Assembly (NCBI GenBank): GCA_009363875.1
Contig: CM018681.1
Location: forward strand, 45,760,251-45,824,250
Source of the DNA: Mikania micrantha
Taxonomy: Eukaryota > Streptophyta > Magnoliopsida > Asterales > Asteraceae
Direction of reading: 5' to 3'
Length of the DNA: 64,000 nucleotides
Shown: positions 1 to 10,959 of the stretch, in pieces
Layout: the number at the start of each line of letters is the position of its first letter
Position numbering within the stretch: the stretch's first letter is position 1
Position numbers and translations under genes: made by a program
Notes under the pieces: generated by a model
Databases searched by the model: none
Told to the model about the DNA's origin: nothing
What the model saw: only the letters and a program-made list of their open reading frames with translations

Positions 1-101
1 GAGAGGCAGTGTCTTGAGTTGGATTGACTCGTGACCTGACCGGGGCAAACAACCGAATCGAGTGTCTTGCAAAGGAACTGAGATATACGAATGCCCAATA
101 A

Positions 102-320
102 GCAGGACCTTGTAGCGTAGTCAACAAGCTGGGGCGGGATATAACCCAGTTGATTTCAATATTCCAGGCAGTCGAAGACCGGGCTGCCATCGCTAAAGCT
201 AGAATCGAAGAGCGGGAAAACAAGGTCGTCGGTCCAGTCCTAGAAGAACCTGACACTAAGGAAAAGGAACCAGTGTCGGATGCTGATTCTGATTCCACTA
301 TCGATAATGCCTCCGATTAA
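102..320 (+). other. Short open frame upstream of gag, first Ty3/gypsy element
   Basis: A 73-codon frame is open from the stop at 99-101 to the TAA at 318-320, with no ATG inside. The C-terminal part is rich in Glu, Asp and Ser (ending DSDSTIDNASD) and the middle is charged and possibly helical. It lies about 230 bases upstream of gag on the same strand. Some plant Ty3/gypsy lineages carry a frame before gag; whether this is such a frame, the tail of a larger one, or chance is not decided by the sequence. I recognise no domain. Confidence 0.3.
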
Positions 321-549
321 CCTAGCATAGGCCTGGTAGAGACGAGTTTTGAGTTGCGTCTCTTTACTCGAAACTTTGGAATACTAGTGTCTTGGGTATT
401 AAATGAATTGTAACCAGTACGACTTATTATATATCAAGACTAGTAACTGTTATTGAAAATCCTATCTATGCCAATCAATACATGTTTTCCTACCGTATCA
501 ATCACACGCTACATTAGTCATCAGATCTATACTAACACTCAGTCTCGCT

Positions 550-1998
550 ATGAAGGTCATGGCTGGAAGACACGAAGGACGCAGGTGCGCAGTAGGACGA
601 GGAAACATTAACCTCACTGCAACAGAATTGAATACACTCATCAACGAGCGAGTTGATGAAGCACTAGCGGCACGAGAGAATAATCGTAACCAAAACCCAC
701 CGAACCAAGGAGCAAATCCTAAACCACCCCACTGCACATTCAGAACATTCTTAGACTGCAAACCACATCCTTTCAATGGAACGGAGGGTGCTGCCGGTCT
801 CCTCCGATGGATTGAGAAATTGGAATCGGCTTTCATCCTGAGCAACTGTAGGGTTAATGATCGTGTGAGGTACGCACCAGGAACCTTAGAAGGAGCAGCC
901 CTCACTTGGTGGTACACGAATGTTCAAACCATAGGATGGGAAACATGTAATGCTCTACCCTGGGAAGAGGTTAAAAGAATGATGAACCACGAATATTCCC
1001 CTCACGACAAAGTTCAGGAATTAGAAATGGAATTCCGGAACCACCGGATGATCGGCTCTGAGATCGAGGCATACACTTCCCGATCTTATGAGTTGGCACA
1101 TATGTGCCCAGAAATGGTGACCCCAGCCTACAAACATCTTGAAAGATACATTGAGGGATTGACACCACATGTTCGGGATATGGTACTATCCGCTGACCCC
1201 ACCACCTTACAACAAGCCGTTTACTTGGCTCACGAACTGACTGATACGACAGTTATTCAAGGATTATTACCTCCACCTGACTCAGTAATCAAAACCATCG
1301 ACAACAAACGCAAATGGGATAACTTTCAAAACGAAACCCCCACTCTACAATCACCCAGACGACGTAAGGGTGCCTATGCTGGCAAAAATCCAAAGTGTAA
1401 CAACTGTGATTATCATCATCAACGAGGACCGTGTGAAAGATACCGGTGTCAACAGTGTGGAAAGTTAGGTCACGCAGCTAAGAACTGCAGGGGTGAACTA
1501 GTGACCAAAATCCCACGGCCACAACAGCAGCAATACAAAGCACCAAAAGGATGCTTCGGATGTGAAGAGCCAGGGCACTTTAAGAGGGACTGCCCTCATG
1601 TGAAAAAAAAAAACAGTGGTGACGAAGCACCGAAGAGTTGCTTCGAATGCGGAAACCCAGGTCACATCAAAAAGGACTGCCCGCATCTGAAGAACAACAA
1701 CAATAACGAGAACAACAATGGTCCGATGGGACAAACCCTCGTGATCGGGACTACTGAATCCAGAAATGATCTTAACCTTGAAACGGGTACGTATCTCTTA
1801 AACGGTCATTGCACTTTTGTATTGTTTGATACTGAAACTGAGGAAAGTCTTATATTTAAGTACCTTAGTAAATACTTGTCAAAACCCCCAATATCCTTAA
1901 AGGCTAAATACACCGTGGAATTAGCTGATGTTAAACTGATTGTAACTAAGCACATTCAAAGAGAATGCACTTTAAGGATAGCAAACCATAAATCTTAA
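550..1998 (+). CDS. gag: Ty3/gypsy Gag with three zinc knuckles and a broken protease
   Basis: Gag forms the retrotransposon particle and binds the element RNA. The 482-residue frame has a retrotransposon Gag core at about residues 55-240 (landmarks ALTWWYTNV and YSPHDKVQELEMEF). Three CX2CX4HX4C zinc knuckles follow at about 300-313, 335-348 and 364-377; a His-rich cluster with extra Cys precedes them. After residue 410 the frame enters an aspartic protease, but the catalytic triplet reads Asp-Thr-Glu at about residue 427 instead of Asp-Thr-Gly, and the frame stops early at 1998. The start at 550 is the first in-frame ATG; a second ATG lies three codons later. Gag itself is uninterrupted, but the element cannot be autonomous because most of pol is deleted downstream. 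Confidence 0.85.
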   Translation: MKVMAGRHEGRRCAVGRGNINLTATELNTLINERVDEALAARENNRNQNPPNQGANPKPPHCTFRTFLDCKPHPFNGTEGAAGLLRWIEKLESAFILSNCRVNDRVRYAPGTLEGAALTWWYTNVQTIGWETCNALPWEEVKRMMNHEYSPHDKVQELEMEFRNHRMIGSEIEAYTSRSYELAHMCPEMVTPAYKHLERYIEGLTPHVRDMVLSADPTTLQQAVYLAHELTDTTVIQGLLPPPDSVIKTIDNKRKWDNFQNETPTLQSPRRRKGAYAGKNPKCNNCDYHHQRGPCERYRCQQCGKLGHAAKNCRGELVTKIPRPQQQQYKAPKGCFGCEEPGHFKRDCPHVKKKNSGDEAPKSCFECGNPGHIKKDCPHLKNNNNNENNNGPMGQTLVIGTTESRNDLNLETGTYLLNGHCTFVLFDTETEESLIFKYLSKYLSKPPISLKAKYTVELADVKLIVTKHIQRECTLRIANHKS

Positions 1999-3296
1999 GA
2001 ACGCCCTCATGCCAGTTACATTAGGCATTTTTGAGATAATAGTGGACATGGAATGATTGTCTAAAAACTAAGCTAAAATCGTTTGCCACGACAAGGTTGT
2101 GCGCATACCTCTCCCTAGTGGAGAAACCTTAGACATCAACGGTGAATGGAACAACACTCCTCTGCCCCCATGTGGAAGTGGGAACAAATCTCCATGGACG
2201 TCATTACCAAATTACCACGTACTCCTTGTGGAGGTGACACTATCTGAATAATCGTGGAAAGACTAACTAAGTCAGCAAACTTCCTTGCGATTAAGGAAAA
2301 CGGCAAGATTGGAAGAGCTAGCCAGAATCTATGTCAAGGAAGTGACCTTGCGACGCGGAGTGCCGACCCCCATCATTTCGGATCGAGACACTAGATTCAC
2401 TTCTAATTTCTGGAATTCACTGCCAAGGTCGCTTGACACTCGGTTGGACATGAGTACAGCATACCACCCACACACTGATGGCCAGAGCGAACACACCATA
2501 CAAACTCCTGAAGACAAGCTACGAGCGTGCGTAGTAGACTTCGACGATAGCAGGGAAACTCACCTACCGTTGGTAGAGTTCTCCTACAATAACAGCTACC
2601 ACACAAGTATCAAGGCGGTGCCTTTTGAGGCCCTCTATGGCAGGAAATGCCGATCACCTATCTGTTGGGCGAAAGTGGGCGACAGTCAGCTCACAGACCC
2701 GGAACTCGTACACGAAACAACGGAGAAAATGGTGAAATTCAGAAATCGCATGGCAGCAGCTCGGGACCGTCAGAAGAACTATGCCGACAAACGCCGAAAG
2801 CCACCGGAATTTCAGGTAGGAGACAAAATCCTTCTGAAAAGTTTCACCTTGGAAGAGCGTCATTCATTTCGGTAAACAAGGCAAACTGAACCCACGACAT
2901 ATTGGACCATTCGAGATCCTGAAGAGGATTGGTCCGGTAGCATACCAACTCAACCTTCCAGCGGAACTCGATGGAGTTCACAACATATTTCATGCCTCAA
3001 CTTAAAGAAGTGTTTATCTGACGAGACACTCGTAATTCCACCAGATGAAATCCAGGTGGATGAACAACTACGGTTCGTAGAAGAGCCGGTAGCGATCCTG
3101 GACCGAAAGGTCAAACAACTAAAGCAAAGTCGGATTCCGATCATCGGAGTCCGATGGAACTCGAAACGCGGACCTGAATTCACGTGGAAACGTGAAGAGC
3201 AGATGATACGCAAATATCCCCATCTCTCCAAACAACGTCGAACATCGACAACAACGAATAAATTTCGGGACGAAATTCCTTTCAACAAGGGGATGA
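1999..3296 (+). pseudogene. pol: Internally deleted Ty3/gypsy pol: protease tail joined to integrase
   Basis: From 1999 to about 2160 the protease and linker region can be followed (VRIPL and SGETLDINGE motifs) despite stops. At about 2160 it jumps directly to the integrase segment just before the first catalytic Asp (WKWEQ-like, read around 2175-2200). Reverse transcriptase, RNase H and the HHCC zinc domain of integrase are therefore missing. The largest remaining frame is 2285-2875, with the second catalytic Asp in SDRDTRFTSNFW and the catalytic Glu in TDGQSEHTIQT. Frameshifts near 2870 and 3000 break the C-terminal part, where GPFEILKRIGPVAYQL (the GPY/F module) and a chromodomain-like tail (RFVEEPVAILDRKVKQL) are still legible up to about 3293. 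This tail places the element among chromoviruses. Confidence 0.85.
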
Positions 3297-3398
3297 TGTG
3301 ACAACCAGAAAATTTTTGTTTCTCAACCACTCTTGCTTCTCAAACACTATCAACAATAACCAAATTTCGGGACGAAATTTCTTTCAACAAGGGGATGA
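3258..3398 (+). repeat. Duplicated polypurine tract with upstream hairpin
   Basis: The segment AATTTCGGGACGAAATT, then a short spacer, then CAAGGGGATGA, occurs twice, about 102 bases apart. Each copy is followed at once by TGTGACA (3297 and 3399), which looks like an LTR start. The first is followed by AACCAGAAAATTTT and the second by CCCGGCAATTTC, so the two apparent LTR starts belong to different sequences. The second is taken as the real 3' LTR junction because a long LTR with a matching end follows it. The 64 bases from 3297 to 3360 could be a stub of another LTR or a template-switch product. Confidence 0.65.
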
Positions 3399-3786
3399 TG
3401 TGACACCCGGCAATTTCAGGTAAATTGCAACTCTTAAACTCTACGTATTTCACATTCACACTTGTTGCATTTCATTTAATTGAGTTTAATTAAATGAGCT
3501 AAACACTAACACAAAACAATAGCTTGGACTATTATTGTGCATTACACGTTGATTAAGATTAATCAAGTGTGCAAACACTTCGTAGAACACGAACACAAAC
3601 TATCGAAGATAATTCAAGGAATTATCGAAACACACACGAGACTCACGAACGTTGGTGATCAATCAAACTTATATGCTATTTGTATTTACGTGCTTAAACG
3701 AGCATTAGATGCTTTAGATAAACGTTAGGAATCATGTATGAGCGAAATCGTTTCAACGAAATCGAAGAACATGGAAGTGGACTCAT

Positions 3787-3908
3787 CGCGGTACGCGATG
3801 GCCCCTCGGCGAGAAGCTTCGCGGTACGCGGAGAAAACCGGGAGTCGAGACTCCCGAATCCTGTCGCGGTACGCGGCAAACAATTTTGATCGGCCTCCGC
3901 GGTACGCG
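3787..3908 (+). promoter_or_regulatory. Four CGCGGTACGCG repeats just upstream of the LTR promoter
   Basis: The 11-mer CGCGGTACGCG, nearly its own reverse complement, occurs at 3787-3797, 3820-3830, 3865-3875 and 3898-3908, all within 150 bases upstream of the TATA-like site. The sequence between copies differs. Position and iteration suggest a U3 enhancer or protein-binding cluster; that role is inferred. Confidence 0.6.
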
Positions 3909-3931
3909 AAGGCCATGCAGATCGAAATTTC

Positions 3932-3938
3932 TATTTAA
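3932..3938 (+). promoter_or_regulatory. TATA-like box of the first element's LTR
   Basis: TATTTAA lies 24 bases after the last CGCGGTACGCG repeat and is followed by a pyrimidine-rich leader from about 3950 (TTCATTTTCATTCGGTTCTTC). This layout fits a U3/R boundary. The box is imperfect, so the call is moderate. Confidence 0.45.
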
Positions 3939-5963
3939 CAAGCCCCAATTCATTTTCATTCGGTTCTTCACTCATTTCTCCGAACTTCCACTCACCTTTG
4001 CGACCAAACCCACCTGAAATCAAGCTTCAACCTCTGTTAACACCATTAGAAGCCATAGTTGGTGATTTGAAGCCATTGGAGCACAAAAGGGAGTTCTTGG
4101 AGGCCAACAACAAGCAAGAGGATCTTCATCAGCCCCTTGTAGCTTCTGTCCAGATCAAATCTCTTCACCAAGGAGCTTCTAAGGTAGTTTCTTGTGTTTA
4201 CCTATAGTTAAATCGCACATGCAATGGGTGAAAACCCACATGCAACTCCATGTGACCATTGTGCACGATTTTGTTGGTGATTTGTTGAATAGATGTTATA
4301 GATTTACTGGTTTGATAATATTAGAATGTTAGATTTGAGTTTGATTGAGTTATTGGTAGGTTTGATGATGTTTTGGTGCACTTGCCATAAAAGGAAACTT
4401 TTATGTTGCAAGTCTTGGATTTGTGGTAATCTAGACATGTTAGACATGTCTAGATGTTGTTAAATGTGTATTGAAGTGTTTAGAAACACATTGGGATATT
4501 TGATTTTGTCAAAAACTTGGTTTTGTAGAAACTTGCTATAAATGGAAACTTTTAGAAATCAAAAGAGGGCTTTTGATGTTTTAAAGTGTTTTGATGAACT
4601 TTGATTATTGAAATATGTTTAGAAATGATTTTTAACATATTTAGAAACTTCGTTTTGTGAAAACGAGCTTTTAAACGGATACTTTCCAAATAAGGAAACT
4701 TTAATTAGGCAAAACGGCATAAATGACAATTTATGCGCAAATGACATGTTTCAAGAGTTTAAACAAGTTTTATAAACTTATTGGAAGTTATTAGTTTTAT
4801 GAAATAGGATTTCATAATCACACTTTCCTAAATAGGAAACTTTCTAAAAAAAATAGCAACTTATGTGACTAGAGTCATAGGATGCATATTAGTGTCTTAT
4901 GTGCGTCAAGGCACATAAACACAACAATCGTGTCACCAACGATTCGTCGAGTCAACACAAATCAACACACACATACTCGGTTGAGCACACCGACACTTGG
5001 AGTTGTATGGAATACAACGCATCACAAAACACATACTCACACCTATATGATCATAGGTGCTTACTAGCAGGACTGCTAGCTTTCGCAGTCGCGAATATCA
5101 CATAAACCGGAACTGCTTCATCAGGTGAGTTCACGGCCCCTTTTTACATTTTCTACCTTTGGGGGAGAAAACATTGCATACAACTGATTTTGATCAACAT
5201 ACATGCTTTTGGTTTCATTTGTACATGCTAATATCGTATATACATATGTGTGGCACTCATCCACAAAACTGATAAGTCCTCATTAAACACATCTCGAACC
5301 GTTAATAGCGTGTAGCGCTTAGCGTGGTAATTCTGAATAGTACTATTTGGGCCTGACAAGCCCCACTGTTGTGCGCCGTATGGACACCCCGACTGGAGGT
5401 TGGAACAGTGCATCTTGTTGGATGGATATGGAGGGAGGCAGCATGTTAGCTTCGGTTTCGAACCCGCATATGATATATAAAACTACAAACAACTACTTTA
5501 AACATTTTGATGTTTACTGCTGATTCAAACCTGTGCTCTCACCAACCTTTGTGTTGACCCTTTTACTCGCATGTTTTCTCAGGTAACTAAGGCACGCGCA
5601 CAAGGAATCTAGGATGCTAGGATGGAGTCCATGCATCTACATATGTGTCTTAGGCTCTTAAACATTTACTATCATTTGTTATGTTATGACATCTTAAACA
5701 TCTTTAATCGCTTCCGCAACTATTGTTACTTATCATTTTGAAAACTATTTAAATAACGCTTCCGCAAACTTACGAACTGTATTTGTTTTGAGATTGTATA
5801 ACTTCCGCAACTCTGATTTTGCAAATCGATTTATCCATGAAATTGGATGTACGTATATAACCAGACATGTAGGTCTCGCATGTTGTGTGACCGGAGACTG
5901 CGATCCTGACAATCTGTTGATGCTCGCGCCCCAGGAAGGGACGGGATTTCTCGGGGTGCGACA

Positions 5964-7023
5964 ATAATTTCCCCGAGAGAATCCACATGTGCACCCGCGA
6001 AATAATCAAACACTGCCAAATTCCAATAAACACAACATCCAAACAATCCAAGTAATCACATACACAATAATCACAAATAATTATCCACATATGTTCAACT
6101 AATCACATGTACTCAATAATCAACAATGATCATAAGCATATCAATATAAGTTACCGCGGAGGACCTCTGTCAACTCAATCAAAAACGGAATCATCGCTGA
6201 GGACCGTAGTCAACTCAACCAACGATATTCCTAAATAGTATAAGTGTCAATACGTGCACTGCGGAGGACCACAGTCAACTCAACCAATAGTGGAATCACT
6301 GAGGAGGACGTTAGTCAACTCACCAACAGTAACTCAATCATCGCGGAGGACCTAAGTCAACTCAACCAACAACGACTCACGGAAAAGTAATAATCCATCT
6401 CAATCCATAATCAATAATAATCCATTAATATGAATATCATATTGATAATCCAGGTGTCACCCATGTGTTATCAAAATAATATTTAAATTGGTATACATGT
6501 TCCACCTCCGAGTTTAAAAACAAATGGTTTTAAAAGGAGGTTATGAGAACTCACCTGAAGTCCTTGCATTCAGTATTTCGTAGTATGCGCGCTCACGTAT
6601 GTGAAATCAGAAGCAACTCAACGATCTGTAATTATCGTGTATTTCATATTCATAAGTTTATATATTTCATTTAAATTAAATTTCCATAATTTCTTTCTTT
6701 AAATCGCTAAATGTCTCGTTAACTTAGTTTATTTAATATAAGTTATGATGATTTACTAAATATTTTATAAGTATTCATCATTACAATATACTTTAGACTT
6801 GCTAGTCTTAACTAATTGACAATGATAATTATTTATGATGTCTTATGTGTGTCCCCATAGATATGAATATATAAAAGTGATAACCATTATCATACTCCTA
6901 TATACACATGCATGCATGCATACCTCATTTTATTTACCACCACAATCTAATTTATTTAGAATTCACTTTGTGCTTAAAAATTTTCACTTAATTCATTTAT
7001 ATACAAGTGTTTTTCAATATATA
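5964..7023 (-). mobile_element. Minus-strand LTR fragment (U5 side)
   Basis: Read on the minus strand, this stretch contains the donor-like CAG|GTGAGTTCTC (6548-6557), as in the plus-strand LTRs, then degenerate repeats around GGTTGAGTTGACTGTGGTCCTCCGC (rc at 6155-6370), then a CGCGGG...CTCGGGG segment near 5964-6000 like the ends of the other LTRs. It is cut at 5963 by the first Ty3/gypsy element and at 7023 by the Helitron-like element. The order of modules fits a single LTR whose other half is 14358-16581. No gene is seen. Confidence 0.5.
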
Positions 7024-7244
7024 TCTTTACTATTATATAAAGCATATATGAGAGAGAAAATGAGAAGTTCTTAAATTTAAGAAATGTACAATGAAGAGAG
7101 CTTGAGGTACTACTCTATATGTATGGTTTTGGTTTAAGATTTGCAGAGCTTGTTCAATCAGACATCTCCCTCACGAAAGAAGAAACACATTTTGTCTAGG
7201 GTTTTCACGTCAGCGCCTGGTTTCCAATATCGGTATCAAATTCG

Positions 7245-7345
7245 ATGGCTTCATTGCATCTGAACGAGGAGGATAATCAGGGATACGAAAGAGGGAGGCA
7301 TCAATTCTTGGAGTCTTCGCTTCTGAACCACAGATGCAGTATGAG
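7245..7345 (+). pseudogene. Exon-like fragment with ATG and donor site
   Basis: An ATG at 7245 opens 33 codons (MASLHLNEEDNQGYERGRH...) ending at a donor-like ATGAG|GTATTC (GT at 7346). The base composition is richer in GC than the surrounding DNA, and a 5'-UTR-like CTAGGGTTTTCACG precedes it. I do not recognise the protein. It may be the first exon of a captured host gene or the start of a non-coding transcript. Confidence 0.3.
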
Positions 7346-9174
7346 GTATTCACCAATTCTTGGCTCCATCTTCAAAATTTGAAATCGCCAATATCTTCTT
7401 TAAATTAAATCTCCCTCGCATTTGAAATTGCAGACATCAATTCGTAACACCACTGCTCCTCAATCTCATACATGAATTCGTGCCTCTCCTACGTTGTCTT
7501 ACAAATTTTAACCTAATTTCTTATTTGGAAGGTATGCAACGGTTTAAACCTATTTTTTCCCCTAATTTCTTATTTGTAGTCTCTTATTTTTAAGTTTACT
7601 GATTCTTTGATTTCAGTTTACTATTTTTGGGTGACGAATATGTTCGACTAGAGGAAATTGTAAGCTACAAACCTTTCAGGTACAGTTGATCAAATTGATG
7701 TTTTTATGTTTTTGTAAACAATCATTTTATGTGTTGTTGAGTGTTGTCTCAAGGTGGTAACAATCTTTTTATCTCCTGTTCTTTATTCAGTTTGTTCATT
7801 TTATATGTATGCAGATGTGTTTGATTCTGAACAAATATATTGAGTGTGTGTTACTACAAATATGAACATGGGGGATATAAACGAGTGCTTTATTAAAAGT
7901 TTTTAAAAAACGATACTAATCAAATGGGATTGCTGGAACTTTAAAAAAATGATACTAATCAAGAGGGATTGCTAGAACTAATCAACTTCTGGTGTCATTT
8001 TTTATGCTAATCTGTGTGTGTATTTTTTAAGTTTTAAATGTGGTTTATCTTGGGTAACATGTCAAGAGGGTGGCATAAGAAGAGGGTGGGTTGGGTAAGA
8101 TGTCATTTGAGTTTGAACATTCAATATTTACACAAAAATACTTCTAAAATTTATCTTTTTACATCATAGTTTTGGAATTTTTTTGCTACAGGGGCAAAGT
8201 TTTTTCGCAGCCTGTAAGGCCATAGGGTTCTGATCTTAGATGCAACCTCAAGGTACTTACAAAGGATATTTATGTTTTTCGCCTCTCATTTGATCTATTA
8301 GAAATAAAAATATTGATATAGATGTTATTGCAAACAAATTTGTCATATGTTGAAAATAAATTGTGAAAACTGCTTACTAATGCAACAAGAGAATCTTGTT
8401 GGGTTCTTGTGTTTATGCAAATGCTTGCATCAATTCATTTTAATGTGATATAATTTAACCTGGAATTAGTTTTCTTAGTAGTTCTTGAATCGGGGTTCTA
8501 ACTTGATATGTTTGAATTCGGGTTTCATGTGCAATACTGTTTTAAAAATTGAAGAAACTTTTTGGTAGTTGTTGAGCAAATGGGACTACCCACCCAAACA
8601 GGCACCAGATTTGGAACAAGTATGTGTCCTTTATATGAGATATTTAAGTTGTAAAATGAATTTGTAGCCTATGTTATTGGATTTACAGGATGCTAGAAGT
8701 TTATAAAATATATCATGAGAAGATTGATTGACTAATAGTTGTATCATTAGGTGGTGCATGGTTATTAAATAACAATTGTATCATTAGGTGGTGCTTGGTT
8801 CTTAAATAATGTTCTTTGGGTAAGTAAAACTTAGGTTTCAGATGTAATTTTATAGTGGGTGTAGCAGATAGATTGAAGCTTGTATGCGTACAGTATAATG
8901 ATTCTTGAAAACCATTCTAATGTGTTTGTTTCTTGCTTTAATTTTGTGTTTCTGTGAGTTGGGACAGGGATGTTGAATATGTCAATGGTGATACGAGTTA
9001 GTACAGGTGGTTGGCTTGTTGTAGAACTCTTGGGTTGCAGGTCAATGCAATCTGTGACAACTTGGGTTGCTGGTTAATGCATCATATGCTTTCTATTGCA
9101 CAAGTATTGTTAATTTGTTAATATTATTATTGTTATTTTAATTAGGTAAAGTAAGAGTAATTGGTTTTTTACAG
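7346..9174. other. AT-rich, intron-like DNA without a recognisable gene
   Basis: The stretch is T-rich on the plus strand, as plant introns often are, and has several possible splice junctions but no protein motif. A short motif, GATACTAATCAA, with following GGGATTGCT is duplicated near 7911-7975. Nothing else stands out. Confidence 0.5.
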
Positions 9175-9262
9175 GAAATTTGTGGAACAAGAATGGTGAT
9201 GCTTTTGATGCTTATAACAGTGGGCGTAATCTTGCCACCAATGCATTTGTATTCAGTTTCTG
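9175..9262 (+). pseudogene. Exon-like fragment flanked by splice signals
   Basis: An acceptor-like TTTTTTACAG precedes it and a donor-like CTG|GTAAGC follows. Two frames are open across its 88 bases: one reads NLWNKNGDAFDAYNSGRNL..., the other a hydrophobic stretch. Neither is recognised. The fit to splice signals is better than chance would usually give, so a captured exon is plausible. Confidence 0.3.
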
Positions 9263-9820
9263 GTAAGCAAGCATGAAAAGACTAAATACCCTTTACAAGG
9301 ATAACCATCATGGGTTGTTGGTTCGATGCAGGTTCTTGGATCAGCTAAGAATGTCATCTGTTTATTGCACGAAAACACATGTAGAAAGACATTGATGGGA
9401 GGAAACTATGGTTTGGTCACTACTGTAACTTCTGAGCCAAATACAAATTGCTGCAAATCCAGATTACTACAAATTCATAACTGATATTTGTGTTGATTGA
9501 CTTTTGAGGTCAAAATTGTAGATTGGCATGCTTTAATGTTTATAATTTGATTGAATTATTTTTGTTTCTTACCATTGCTCTTCTTTGGCATCGTTTGATG
9601 GGTAGGAAGGTTCTTTTTGCAAGATTTAATGGGATCAAAAAATATGATATTATGGGCATTGTGCTAAAAATTTGTAAGCTTCCTATATTGTTTGAACAAT
9701 GTAGTGTTTATAGTTTTTTTAAACAAATGAAGCCCTTCATGTGTGTGAAAATGAAGCCTTCGTTATGCTTCCTACTGCTAAAATGCGTTGTGTTTATTAT
9801 CGGGTTTTTTTCTATTGCAG

Positions 9821-9901
9821 TTTAATGGAGCATATGGCATATTTAAAGATCTTGAGAAATTAGATTTGCTTCCTGCTGCTAACATGCACAATGCTACAAT
9901 G
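9821..9901 (+). pseudogene. 27-codon exon-like fragment
   Basis: TTTTTTCTATTGCAG ends at 9820 and the donor ATG|GTTAGT starts at 9902. The 81 bases between are exactly 27 open codons (FNGAYGIFKDLEKLDLL...). This is the most convincing captured exon of the region, but I do not recognise the protein family. Confidence 0.35.
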
Positions 9902-10592
9902 GTTAGTTTGTTTACATAAAATTATATGTTAGATGACATAACTTGTAAAAATTATTGAATGCATGAAATAAAATTGAGTGAAATAAACACAATGTTAAAA
10001 TTCAAGATATAGGCATTTTACGTGAATATGCATTTGTATAACTCACTAAGGTTCACAATATTGGCATAATCATTGTATACCACATGCCTGCACATGAAAT
10101 TGCCTTCTTTTAGATGTTTGGTGCCATGAATCACTTATATGCTACTTAATTTACTGATTGGATTAACAAATGGATGTTACAAATGTCAAACCTGGCATTG
10201 TATATTTAAATTATATGTTACCATTGCTAGGAAAATTCATTTGATTGACCAAACAATTATCCACAGGACGTGTTGATCCCTATGAAGGAATGTTAACCAC
10301 CATCGACAGTTGACACAATGGTATTACATGGGTTGCAGAGAATGCAGAAGAAGAGTAAACCAACAAGCCGACGGATATACATGCGCAAACCAGAGAGTTA
10401 CAAAATCGAAATACATGTAATTTTTTCTTTCTTTAACTGTTAACTATCAAGGCTGCTAAACAAAAAACTCACAACTTATGGGGAAAGCATCATTAACAAC
10501 AAAAAGAAATAATGTGCAGATTCAACATAAAACCTTCACAAGAAGTCTATCTATATGATATTATTTTAATGTCATAATATATTATTCATTTA
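9902..10592. other. AT-rich tail of the fragment-carrying region
   Basis: A further acceptor-like TTATCCACAG ends at 10266 and is followed by a short open stretch (GRVDPYEGMLTTIDS). No other gene-like signal is visible before the solo LTR. Confidence 0.35.
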
Positions 10593-10951
10593 TGTGACAA
10601 TCCGACTTTTCGAGTTAAGTTCGTTAACTGAAAACTAACAGAAATGTTATGATATGTCACAAAATCAAATTAGAAGAATTCTAATTGAGCAAAACTATTT
10701 TAACTTATTAAATTAATGAAATTAGGGTTAAGTTTGAATTAAAGTTCACAATTGTGACTTTAATACTCAAAATCCGGTTTTAGAATCAATTGGAAATTCG
10801 ATATTTCTTTCATAATCAATTGCAATCGAATTAAACTATCTTTAAGTATTCCATTGATGATCACATAAGGTTATAAGCACCTAAATCACAAGGATTATAT
10901 AGGTAATATCATCAAATTAGAGAATTTGACTTTTAAAAGTCAAATTTCGTG

Positions 10952-10959
10952 TATAATAT
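10952..10959 (+). promoter_or_regulatory. TATA-like box next to a 24-base palindrome
   Basis: TATAATAT lies six bases after a perfect 24-base palindrome (half-site AATTTGACTTTT, 10923-10946). A leader with CCGAAATTCACC follows. Position about 360 bases into the LTR fits U3. A second TATAAATA at 12460 lies within a GCGTATAAATACGC inverted repeat and could be an alternative. Confidence 0.4.

Larger units (their letters stand above)
3399..5963 (+). mobile_element. 3' LTR of the first Ty3/gypsy element
   Basis: The LTR starts TGTGACACCC directly after the polypurine tract and ends TCGGGGTGCGACA at 5963, giving 2565 bp. Its end matches the CGCGCCCC...GGGGTGTGACA ends of the LTRs at 46449 and 57595. 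Inside, in order, are four CGCGGTACGCG repeats (3787-3908), a TATA-like TATTTAA (3932), a leader, a donor-like AAG|GTAGTT (GT at 4184), four GGAAAC-centred repeats at about 150-base spacing (4393-4842), a donor-like CAG|GTGAGT (GT at 5125) and an acceptor-like TTTTCTCAG ending at 5582. The matching 5' LTR lies outside the window. No convincing protein gene is inside. Confidence 0.75.

Noticed and set aside
3738..3938. 66-codon frame with repeated RYA triplets
   Set aside because: The repeated residues come from the CGCGGTACGCG DNA repeats upstream of the promoter.
9523..9825. 100-codon frame with a hydrophobic, membrane-like composition
   Set aside because: It lies in T-rich intron-like DNA, runs into an acceptor site, and its hydrophobicity follows from T-rich codons; no known family.
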